NCBI GenBank assembly: GCA_037976565.1
Contig: CP137666.1
Location: forward strand, 58,972,125 to 59,036,124
Direction of reading: 5' to 3'
Length of the DNA stretch: 64,000 nt
From: Mesocentrotus franciscanus
Lineage: Eukaryota > Echinodermata > Echinoidea > Camarodonta > Strongylocentrotidae
Position 1 is the stretch's first letter. Every line of letters begins with the position of its first letter. The translations under genes were made by a program, and so were the position numbers. Positions 46,377 through 58,700 of the stretch are shown here, one piece after another. Under the pieces are notes generated by a model. The model was not told where the DNA came from. It searched no databases and worked only from the letters and a program-made list of their open reading frames with translations.

Positions 46377-49300
46377 GATAATTTGGGTATTAAAGTGGAA
46401 TTTCAGCAATTAGTAGATAAGTTTGTTTTTGGAAAATCGTATTGGAAATTTAATAATAGTTTATTTATGGATAAAAACTTTGTGGATGAAATGAATGATA
46501 AAATACAGGAATTTAAAAATGAATGGTTTCCTAGGGTTTTGAATAAATTAGTATATGGGATTTTTTTTTTGAAAATGAAAATGAGGGAATACGCCATGAA
46601 ATACTCACGTGAAAAGGCAAAATTAAGGAAACTTGAAATAGAAACGTTGGAAACTGAAATTAAGGATTTAGAAAATCAGTTAGTCGTAGGGTGATCTAGG
46701 TTTATTATTGATAGTATTAAGTTGAAAAAAGATAAGTTGAATAAATTGTATGATTTTGCTCGACAGGGCATTAGAGTTCGTTCTAGAGCAGCTTGGTTTG
46801 AAGAAGGGGAGAATACTACTCGGTATTTTGAACAATTGTTGAAAGTAAACAAGAGGAAAAGTGTCATAAGAGAATTGTATAAGGAAAGTGGAGTAATTAT
46901 TAGGGATAAAAATGAAATTTTAAAAGAGATAAAGATATTTTATGAACAATTATGTTCTTTGAGGAATGATAGAGGTCGAAATAATGGTTTATTTTTTAAT
47001 CGAATGTGTTAAAGTTAAGTGAACAGAATAAACAAATTATGTGAAGGTAAAATGACAATAGATGAATTTTTTTTAAGGTTTTGAAAGAAAAGAAATTGAA
47101 TAAATCCCCTGGAAATGATGGTTTTACAGTGGAATTTTATTATAAATTTTGGCCAATATCAGGGGATTTGTTAGTAGAAGTACTGAATGAAACATAATTA
47201 TGTAAGGTATCTCAAAAAAACAAGGGACTATTACCTTGATAGAGAAAGAGGGCAAAGTTGCGTTGCATATCAAAAATTATAGACCATTATGCTGTTAAAT
47301 GTAGATTATAAAATATTATCCAAGGTTTTAGCAACTAGGATTAAAAAGGTTATAAATGAAATAATTAATTATGATTAGGTGGGATATATAAAAGACAGGA
47401 ATATTGGGGAAGCGGTTCGATTGATAGAGGATATATTATTTTATTCTGGGTATTCCTTGGAGAAAGGACAGTTTTTTTTAATTGCGGTACTGAGAATTTG
47501 AAAAATCCTTTGATTCTGTATCCCATCGTTTTGTTCTTGGGTGAAGATATTATTTAATGGTATACGTACTTTTATTATGAATGGGGGTATTCAACTGGTT
47601 ATTTTGATATAGAAAGGGGGGGGGGTCAGACAAGGTGATCCATTGTCGCACTATTTGTTTTGGGTTGCAATAGAATTATTGGTACATGAAGTAAGGAGGG
47701 ACAAAATAATTAAAGGGATACATTTTTGGGATCATAAAACAAGACAAGACTATATTGTATGCAGATGATATGACAAATTTTTTGAAAGACATAGACTCAA
47801 TAAGAAGGTTGCAATATATATTTGAAGAATATGAAAAATTTAGTGGTTTTATGGGTGAGGAAACTGGAAAACCAGATGGGCCTTTATTTGGAAAATTCGC
47901 TAGGGAAGTAAACATTTCAGGCGTTAATTTTTCAGTCGATTTTAGATTAAAAGATGATTTGAATTATAAAGAAATATTAAGTAAAATAAAAAAAAGCTTC
48001 TAGGTTGGTGGAAACAACGAGATTTGACTATCATGGGTAAAATACATTTATTGAAAACTTATGCATTAACAAAGTTAAATTATGTTTCATCCCTCCTTGT
48101 TGTCCATTTATGGGTTTATATAAGAAGTGGAGAAAATATCATTTGAATTTATATGGAGAGGGAAAGATTGTATAAAAAGAAAAATTATGTATCAGAATTA
48201 TAATTATGGTGGAGTTAAAATGATTAATTCTGAAATATTTGTTAGAACGCAGCAGCGTATAATGTGGGTGAATTACGACTTTTATATGGAGAAAGAAATT
48301 TGGGATGGAAGTTATTTTTTTATCTTTGCTCAAGTTCAGTGGGAGGAAGGCTAATTTTTGTATGTGATTATGAAATGAAAAATATGAAGTTTATGTTGAA
48401 GATTCCACCTTATTATTTGGAAATGTTGAAAGCTTGGCGAGAGATTGACACTTTAAGGCATTTTAATGGTTGCATGAGTCCAATAATTTTTAATGATAGA
48501 AACATATGTTTAAAGAATAAGATTGTATTTGATAAAGATTTATTAGAACGAGGGATCATTATGTTGAAACATATTATTGATAATGGACATGTTAAACCCG
48601 TTGCATACTTTTTAACCTTGGTATGAAAAGTGAGAATTTGTTTACATTAATTGATATATATCATGCGATTCCGAGGGATTGGAAAAATGGGTTAGGTTTG
48701 ATACCATTTTGTGAGTTAGACTTAATAAATATAATATAAACTTACATCTTTTGGAGAAAAAAATTAAGCTTTAAGGATGTACCGTCAAGAAAAATATATG
48801 ACTATTTTATCAGAGAATTGCAAAAGTCATATGATTTACAGATAAGGGATGGGCAAAAGTATTATAATCATACAGATAAAGAAATGGGTGAATCTTATTT
48901 TCGACCAAGAATAACATTAATGATAGGGAGGCAGAGAGAGAGTTTCAATTTAAGTTACTGCATGTGGCAATTTATACTAAAGATCATTTATTTAGATTTG
49001 GATTTGTTGGAGATAATTTATGTTCGTATACTGTAAACAGGAAAGGGAAACATATTTACATTTTGATTAAATGCTAAATTGATATGGCAAGCTTTGATAG
49101 AAAGTTTTGAGTTAGATGAAATAAAGGAATTAAATTGGCGAGATATATTTGTTGGATTATCAGGTAATTCAAATAGAATAAGAAGTTGTAACGCTATCAT
49201 TTTTATGCTGAAATATATTGTATTTGTATTAAGAAAGGAGGGCGTACTACCAACCATTGATAAAATACAGAAACTCTTATTAGTTTATAAGGATCAAGAA

Positions 49301-49840
49301 AAGAAAATAGCAATTAAAATGTGGAAATTAGGGCTACACTTACAAAAATGGCCAGCAGTAAAATTAGAACAAGATCTAATTGTAAGGCGGTATAGAATAA
49401 ACCCGTTATGCGCGATGTTTCTCCCGTGAGCTGGTAACATTTAAAAGTATTGATAATTATGTATTTGTAAAAGTTATTTCCAAAGGAATGTGAGCAGATT
49501 TCCGGGGCAGGTGTGAGCGATTGAGTTTATGCAGGGGTGGGGTGGGTGCGGGAGGGGGCATGGGGTAGAGTGTATTTTTGTTTAGTAGGTGGTGGGTGGG
49601 GGTAGAGGATGTTTGGTTTGTTTGTTTGTTTTTCTTTTTATCTTAGCTTAAATACCTCCAATTCTCATTATTCGTTCCTAGTTCATAATTATGAGATGTA
49701 AATTGTTATGTATATGTAATTTCCTTTCTGTAATGGAACATCCATGTATATGACGCATAATTATGTTCACGAAATTGTTATTGATGTTTTTTGTTCTGTT
49801 TATTTGGAGAAATAAAACATGAACCCCCAAAAAAAAAAAG
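46377..49840 (+). mobile_element. Decayed L1/Tx1-like non-LTR retrotransposon (ORF2 remnant)
   Basis: Reverse-transcriptase landmarks appear in order on the plus strand but in different frames: GIRVRSRAAWFEEGENTTRYF (46764 region), NKSPGNDGFTVEFY (about 47100), LLNVDYKILSKVLATRIKK (about 47290, needing a frame change), RQGDPLS (about 47627-47646) and YADD (47758-47769). C-terminal RT-flanking peptides follow, such as MGKIHLLKTYALTKLNYV and YNYGGVKMINSEIF. The coding region is broken by multiple stops and frameshifts. The 5' endonuclease domain is missing, and the 3' end has AATAAA and a poly(A) run at about 49828-49839. It is a dead, 5'-truncated copy. Confidence 0.8.
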
Positions 49841-50216
49841 TGTGTGTGAGAGGGAGAGAGAGAGAGAGAGAGAGAGAACGGATTTCCATCGAATAAAGCA
49901 ATAGGGGCAGTGCACATATTTTCAAGGCATGGATTACAGTTTCTATCACTCAAGACGGCTATCTATCTTGAAGGTTCTGAATTGCTAAAACTCGACAACG
50001 TCCGGGGGCTTCACCCCCTCTACCCCAGGCAGGGGCTCTAAAGCGGCCACTGGACCCCATCCAAGACAACCCTTTGTTCTTTATAATTGTCATTAGGAAA
50101 GAGAGAGAGAGAGAAAGTTTCTGAATTGCTCTGCCCCTGCAACCCGACAGGGACCTTAATGCGGGCCACTGGACTTCACCCAGAAGCCCCCTTGGAAAAT
50201 CCTAGATCCGCCGCTG
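49841..50216. repeat. GA microsatellites and a hAT-like fragment
   Basis: GAGAGA runs lie at about 49855-49876 and 50101-50113. Between and after them are GC-rich blocks (GGGGCTTCACCCCC, GGGCCACTGGAC), ending TAGATCCGCCGCTG at 50216. That end matches the terminus of the hAT-like family seen at 29970. No left terminus was found. Confidence 0.45.
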
Positions 50217-52793
50217 TAAATGAGGGGACAGATCATGAAGAAGCTGTTCTACTAGTAATCGGTGATATTTGCGTGACCTTGTATCTGGTTGATATACAAC
50301 TTTTTAAAAATATCTATTAATGTGATTATATGAAAAAGAATATCCTTGTTTTGTAGGAAATTGCAGCGTTCCCGGCATTGGTTAAACTACCATGGTGATA
50401 GTTAATTGTTTACATAGTAACAATGGAAATCCGCATAATTATGATTCATGATAACAACCTCCACCTATGTATTGTTATCCGTTTAGTTCTTGCGTCAAAT
50501 CGGTTACTAGTATAAAGGAGTATAAGGAATTAGTGTCGAATCACATATAATGTACACGGCATGTAGTTTTGAATTAAACGCGGTGTCCCGTTAAAACGAA
50601 TATAATAATTTATGAGCGACGTTCATAGCTTTTAATGAAGCAAGTATTTAAATTACTTTTAATTCTTCTTCTTCGCCTCCTCCTCCTCCTTGTACCTTTT
50701 CATTCTTTTCTTCTTCTTTTTCTTCTTTTTGTCTTCACCTTCTCCTTCTTTTTTTCTTTTTCTTTCTTCTATTTCTACTTCTTAATCAAGATCTGAAAGT
50801 CAGATTGAAAACGATATACAGTACGTCTGAAAAAACACGAAACCAAAATCAAACGGTTATTAATGTGAAAAAATGATGAACAGTATAAATATAATTCATT
50901 ACTTTTCATAAAGTAAAAGTAAAATGCTTTCATGTGATATATTGATTACATCAATCCATACACGCTTCACTAAGCAACCTTGTTTTATAAAAATGCCATG
51001 TCAAAATCCATTTGTGCCTGTTTTTGGTAAATCTGTGTAAATGTTTGGATCACACAGTCACGAATATGACCGAAGATAACCTGAAGAAAACACAAACTTT
51101 AAGACCAAAAGAGGAGATTGTTTAGACGTACTTTTTCTTTAAAGAATGAGGGCAAAATGAATGCCATCATCATAACATAAATAACAATTGAGAAATTGTC
51201 GATGGTGAGGGTAATAAGGACATTATATTGTATTTATATATGTAAATTGGTCTGTAATTCTTACTGCTTTTAATATAAAACTGCTGCCGAGGAAACAATG
51301 AGGCCGCATTTCTCCTTTTTTGTTGACCCATAATATAATCCTGATAATGAGTATAATGAGTGCTTATAAGATATGCTATTTTTTTTTTTTTTTTTTTGGG
51401 GTGACTTGTGACTTAATCTCTTCGAGATGTATTCTCCTTATCAACTATTAAACGCAATTTGTCTCTTTGTTTCCCGTTTCGAATCGCGTAATAATGCCAA
51501 TGTATTGGGCAAAGCCGTAATGCAAAAAAAGAAGACTTGCGACAACATCTTCTAGCCTATGACAACAAAAAACAGATGACAAGAAAAATTCTGGTAATTA
51601 TAATAGTGAAACGAGAAAAGAATTTAAGACAATGTTTATTGGTTGATTTTTCTCTTTGGTTTGTCCATTTATTTCACTAAAATGATGAAAATCACGTCGA
51701 TTGACCATTGATCAATATAGCACTCTGTATTATGATTTCCCCGAACAAATTTTAATTATAAATTATACATCTGCGATTTGTAGGCATAGACATGTTGTCA
51801 GATTGTTTTCCCCCTTATATACCTTTATATCAAGGACATTAATTCCCGTATAATACACGGTGTGCGTGCATTTGGACGACAATCAGTTTTTTTTTTACCT
51901 TGAACAAAACGATTCTATATACGCCTCTCAATAGTGAGATAAAACATCAATCAATAAACTTCACCCCCTCGTTTTGGGGGCGTTGGTTTGTATGGTGAAT
52001 AGTAACTATTCACATAAACTTGTTATGGTCACGCGGGGAAGATAAGGGTCCTGTCACACCTGTGTCCGCTAGCTCTACCATACTATATAGGCCCAATCAG
52101 TAATTTTTACTATTTAATATCTAACATTTTAATTTTTTAATTAATTTTTAAACATTTGTGTGTAATGTTGACATTTTCCCGCAAGCGCACTAAACTTTAC
52201 GAAAAACAATCAAAAAAACAATTAAATTTCCACACACTTTGATAATTTTATTAGTATGCTTTCCTCTCCTTTTTACCCTAGAAATATCGGATAAATTTAT
52301 GAACAATTCACGTGCAAGGGCTTAACTGTATAATATAATATCAAAGACTTACTACGAAGGATTCAAGGTATATAGTAATTGTTTTTGTTGTATCCGTTCG
52401 TTGAGTCCCACTGTGTGACCGCACTTTTTTCTTCTAGTTTCTTTTCAATTTCGGACTATACATAATGAAATTGTAAAGGATGGGACACAGATCACGGCCT
52501 CGCAGATTCGTTGGTATGTGCGCGACGTCACTAGGATACACTCCGTATCCTAGTTTAGTCAAGCCTTTTTCCGATTCCAAAATTGAAAACCCCAATAAAA
52601 AGGCAGGAGTACACCAAACAGCCCGCACTCATGCCGAAACCGTATATACTGCATGGCATTCGTATTACGGTCACTTGACAGATATGATTCCACCAGTGTC
52701 ATCATCGAGATATATATCTTCGCCACAACAAGTACATAGCGACACGTTATTTTCTGAGAGAACTGGGTAAAAAGTGGTTCTATAGTTAGGAAG
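50217..52793. other. Intergenic region upstream of the rolling stone-like gene
   Basis: No gene is seen. It contains a pyrimidine tract (about 50655-50770) and a poly-T run (about 51380-51398). The open frames at 52434-52876 lack domains. The last few hundred bases presumably hold the promoter of the gene starting at 52794, but no motif was assigned. Confidence 0.4.
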
Positions 52794-55700
52794 ATGGGTT
52801 GTCTGGAAACGTTGAAGATGGAGTTTCGTTGCGGAGCTTTCTCGCTGGGAGGAACGAAACCAAATCTATTTGTCACGCCTCACGTGAGTATCACCTTATA
52901 CCTGTATACGATTATTTTCTTTTCCCTTTTTGTTTATTAGACTATAATTCACAATTCTCTGTTCATCACGATGCTCACCTTTTCGTCCGAGACATTTAGA
53001 TAAATCATAAGTGAAAGTTGTTGCAAAGATAGATTGTGCTATAGTCACCAATTTCTTCCTCCATGCATGTATAATGTGCATAATATACTGTTTCTCCGAT
53101 TGTGGTGTCGCGTGAATTGTTGCTCTGGAAATGGAAGCCGTTTTTGTTCTCGCCTTCAGTAAATCGCTAGATTAAAAAATATATATATATATGTATCTAT
53201 ACACAATGCTGCAAAATATTTGAACAAGGCCTTAGGGGGGGGGGTCAATAAATCAAACAAATTCCGGCGTCGTCCTGCTGTTTGATTATCGTAGTAAATA
53301 ACCAGCGCGTGACATTGTGAACTTCGTTTTGTATAACAATAACATCCGTGTGTTTCCAAAGAGATAATCAAGGATGTGTATTATCGAAATTACACACATT
53401 TCAGGGATAATTCTGATTTTATTTGATTGCAGGGACGATGGCTGGGTATGCCATGGACCTTCATGACATATCGTCTAGCAATAGCTATCTATCAGCTCAT
53501 CTTTGTCATTCTCACCCTGGTCTACTGGGGTGAGGAACCACTCTACAGCAAGGTCGACACCAAGGCAAAATGGCTTATCTACATCTCGAACTGGACCTAT
53601 CTTTTCGTCCTCGCTTATTTTCTCCTCGCCGCCATCAGCACTTTCTACTGGCACATGACATGGCACAAACGAGGTGGGTAATTTTAGAAGTCAGTGTAAA
53701 TAGGAAGAATTAAGTTAGAACGGTTGTTATTTCGAATCGAATCCGCCACATTTATTTTGGCTTCAAAGCAAATTAAAATTTGAACCACCCATGAGTCACG
53801 GATAAATGCCCCCGCCCCCCCCCCATGAAATGGCGATTTAAGAACAAAGGAAACGAGAGTGAAGGATAAAGTAAGAAAGTGGAAGGGGGAAAGGAACGTG
53901 AAAAAAGCCGATACCCTCTTCCAAACCTTCCCATCACTGCATGGCCTTAAATTTCTAACATTCAATGCTCCTAACGTCTTCCGGGTGCCCCCTTAATGGC
54001 TGGACCGATGCTACACCCTGCCCCTGCCCCTCCACCCCTAACCGTACCCATCTCTCTTCCAGACAGAGAAGGACTAGATAATCGAGAGATTCGGGAGAGT
54101 TCACCAAGTATTCTTGGTCTACTTGCATTCGGAGGGCTGATTTCATAATAAAAGTCAACATTTGGAAAGGAGTGGCCGGGATTCTTTGCGAAGTAGGTCC
54201 ATATCGCACTATAAATTGTCCTATTCAGCCCCTTAATTTCACCTAGCCCTAATGGCCGACCACATAAACCTTTGTAAGAAAACTATAGCAAGTGTTTTGA
54301 AGGAAAATAAACATCAGGGGTGGTGCCAGAGTTTAAGGGGGCAACATTTTGAAATTCTCAGACAACTAAGCGAGCAAACAATCAATCAATAGATGATAAT
54401 GTGATTAAATTACCATGAAGTACAGGACCTACCAATTTTCGAAAGCGTCAAGTTTCCGAAATCTCTGAAAAAGTGGTTTCCCCGTTGGAGGGGGGCAACT
54501 CCTGCCCACGTAACGCCTTCACTGGGATAATATATACACAATTGAAAAATGCGTTTAAGCGATCTGACAGGCTTCATTTACCCGGTCAAAAGTGAAAAGG
54601 TTAGCGTACTTATGAAGAGTGATCGGAAGAGAATGATTTGTTGAACGTCAGTGACCTTCTCATCCCATCCAGATCTTATGCCTATTTACAATGCTTGTCC
54701 TCCATCGTATACCTGATGTGCTCATTCTATGTATCTGCAGTCAAAATAGCTTTCACCTTGTTTCATCCTATAAAGAAAATTGATAATTTATGATTTAATA
54801 ATTTTTCAACTCATTCATTCATTCGGGTTTTATTAATATAAAAACATTAGAAATATTATACATGATTGTAGTCCGAAGACTAATGATATCATGTTTACAA
54901 TATACAATGGATATACATAAATAAATAAACGTAAACATTAAACATCAAAGTCATGAATAAAGAATAGATGAAAAATAGATTGAAAATATATGCATTGAAT
55001 TAGTGAAGATTAAATAAACATATTGCACAATTCATGTATTCTTTTCCACAAAAAGTGGATTCCTCCAGCATCACATGAAGTAAATAAAATTTAAAAAAAG
55101 AAGAAAAAAAAGAGCCGACAGAAACGCAAATGCATATAATTATACAAAATGAATTTATTTTTTTCACAGAACGAGAGGGCCACGGTGCAATGTCTGCCCT
55201 TCTCTATCCTATACCCATTGGGCGATGGCAGTCAAAATCACATTCATGATCGAACTTACTCACACAATGTCATTCTTGAATATAATATACCTTCAATTAC
55301 TCCCTACACTATGATAATGCTGTCTCCAATATTTGCCAATTTGTGCGCAGGCAGCGCCTATAGTCTGTCTATACACACTAAGAAATAAGGGTGCAGATTT
55401 GCATCCACCTACGCGTATTTGGACAGAGGGTGCTGCTATTGTAGCAGAATTGTACCTATATTTCCCAGTGTGTAGCCTCAAAAAGATCCATCGAAATGCA
55501 GAGAGCAGAAGAGTAAAACGATTTGTCTACATAACACAATGAGTTATAATATGTAATTCAATATGATAATGGATTCTACAAGGACATATTAATTGATTAT
55601 TATTAGGCTAATACGAAACACCATATAACTCAGATAACATATTGTATACACGCTAAAGTGATCATATACCTTCAATAATAATACATCCTAAATCATGTAA

Positions 55701-58700
55701 TTACCCTTTCTACAGTATTTGTCAGATTGTGTAAAAGTAACGCTAGCTTGTTTTCTTTTTTAATGTATAAGATCCATCGAAATGCAGAGAACAGAAAAAT
55801 CAAATGATTTGTTTACAAAACATGATGCATTGTAATATGTAATTCAATATGATAAATGGTTTACACGAGGCTGAAATATAATATTCATTGATGATCAGAG
55901 AAGGCATTGTATGTCATTCAGCCCTTGAAATAATCAACACGTTCAAAAGATTAGGTTTCATGTGATATAGAAAATAGCAGTTGACAAAATAATTATTTTG
56001 TTGTAGTAATGTATTTTTGGTCATTCTGCCAAAAAGAAATGCAATTTTGTTTCATTCTCCTAATCTTCCACAATACTTTTACAATCGCTGTGAAGGAGAA
56101 AAATGTATGATAATTATGAAGAGGTGTGCTGTACTCTAGAATAGTGCAGTATCTCCTTTCGTGTATATTCTGGCTGTTTCTACCTTTTTAGGCTGAATAT
56201 ACACATTTTGAAACATGATAGTTTGCGGATTGTGCGGTCGTTGTGAGAAATAAATACAGTACTAATATAGTTGCCAAGATTTATTCTCGTGTACGAAAAG
56301 AGTCGGCAAGTACATGTAATCCTCTCTTAGAAATGCATTTTATGACGGACAAAACAAACACGATGAACAAACACTCGTGTAGGAGTGATCGGTTTAACTT
56401 TGAAATATACAGCGTCGAATTTGGGGAGGAAGGGGCAGCACTAATATAAGGGAAACCTGCCCCCATAAACATTTTATTTAGCCAGCACGTCTATCAGAGA
56501 TTGAATACAATGGTATGAAAGTGGGCAGGTTTTTGAAAATGTCTGAATGATTATCATATAAGTATCAGTGGCGGATCCAGGAATTTCTTACCGGGGGGCA
56601 CAAAATCGCATGGGGTGAAATATATGTAAAACGATGGAGCGAGGGTGGGTCTGGGAGGGGGTCTGAACCCCTCCCATTGTATGAAGCATTTGCAATTTTA
56701 GAACCACATTAGGCGCATTTTCAGGCACTTCTTGGAGTAATATGACGTAAAATTGCTTTCTCCTACCCCCTCCAAGAGTAGGGATCCAGGGGCGGATCTA
56801 GCTTTTTGCTAAGGGGTTGACCCAATGGCGATGCGGCGAGGCGATTTTGTTTGTTGCTATTTTGAACCCCCGTAAGTGATGTTTTCCTGGCATCTACTAA
56901 CACAATGGAGACCATAAAAAGCAGTGCATGATAACGTCTTTTGAAATCAAGTAACAGTTTAATTAAGGGGGTTCGTGTCCACGAGCCGAGCCGCGAAGTC
57001 CGAGCCGCGTAGCGGCGAGGAGATTTTTTGTGTGGCTATTTTGAACCCGTAAGTGATGTTTTCCTGGCATCTACTAACACAATGGAGACTATAAAAAGCA
57101 ATGCATGATAACGTCTTTTTAAATCAAGTAATAGTTTAAGGGGGGTTTGACCCAATGACGATGCGGATACTGTGTGGGTCTGGACACATGATGGCGTTTT
57201 TCTATGCACATCACATTTTCACTTGGCAGCCCAAGGGGGGGGGGGATTAAACCCCCTAAAAATACTTTAAAAGTACATTAACAACTTACTACAGTAACAT
57301 ATACAATTTCCACAATCAATCACTTCTAGATCGTTTAAATTGAAGGGGAAATGGTTGAAGTTCAAACTGGAAGCAACAAGCATTACAATGTAGGCGGTGG
57401 AAAAAAAGTGCTTGCGAAACGGATAGAAACTTTGTGGTAGGCTCTTCGCGGCCACAGGGATGACAGAAAATAATATGACAATGAAACCAGCAACTGTGGC
57501 AAGATTAATGGCGGTGACAATCTGCTGAAAGAGCACTTAGAATAGGTATATCGGAAAAGTCATTCAAGACTAAGTTAGAAGTTAGAAGTTATAAAGGAGA
57601 TAAAATCCTTGGTATTAGTCATGTTCGACTTAAAATTGCGTGCCCCCGCCCCTTTCTCGGTAAAAAACACCTTCTTATAATATCATCCCACTTTCTTTCT
57701 TTTCCCTTCTCATTATTCTCCTTTTCCCCCTTTTCTCTCCTCCGTGTTTCCCCCTTTCTTCCTTTTCCGCCTTTTCTCTCCTCTCTCTTCCCCTTTCTTC
57801 CTTTCCTCCTCCCATTTCTCCTCCCTCTTTTCTTCTTCTTTCTCTCTTCCCTTTTCTTTCCTTTCCCCTCCCTTTCCTCCCCTTTCCTTTGTTACGGGGG
57901 CACGTGCCCCCTGTGCCCCCCTGGATCCGCCACTGAGGTATGATAGTTCTTCATAAAGTGATAACAAGGATTTTGTGTGTGAGGGGAGGGGGCCGGGGGG
58001 GGGGTGCGCATGTGTCGGCTGCCGGGGTTGCTTTGTGTGATCCTAAATTTAAAAGGGATTGCTAGAAGTCAACTCAGTCAACCTCACGAATGACCCCAGT
58101 ATGGGATAAGTCTCGTACCCCGATACCACCTCACCAAATTCCCTTTAGGCCAATCTTGTATGAATACAAAATATGTTATAGGCAAATATGTTTCTTTTCT
58201 CATATTTATTCGCCTGTACTTGTACTTGGAACTGGTGGGGGACGTACAATATATAACCACCAGCTCCACTACTCTCTTAAGTTGACCTTATACAATCATA
58301 TTACAATGTAGGCATTTTTTAAAACATTACCAAACAAACAAAAACACAAAAAAAGACAAAATACGTACAATTTACATCAAAAGTGAAAAAATACATACAG
58401 AAAAGAATTCAGCATGTAGTCAACAGGTCGTATTACATGTATGTAGAAACACACGTATAAATATAAAAAATATAAAAAGAGCGTTTACCAAGAATATAAA
58501 GCATACACAAAATATAAATATTCAAAATATCCCATTTCTTGTTCCAATAGTGAAGTCTATTACGACCAAGGGCAGTTTGTTTTTCAATAGCACAACTTAG
58601 TTTTAATAAAATAAAGTGATATATGGTAGGCAATATCTTGTAACATCGGCTGCAAAAGAGATACTAAGATGAAATAGTTCAGCAGAACTATACTGATGAT

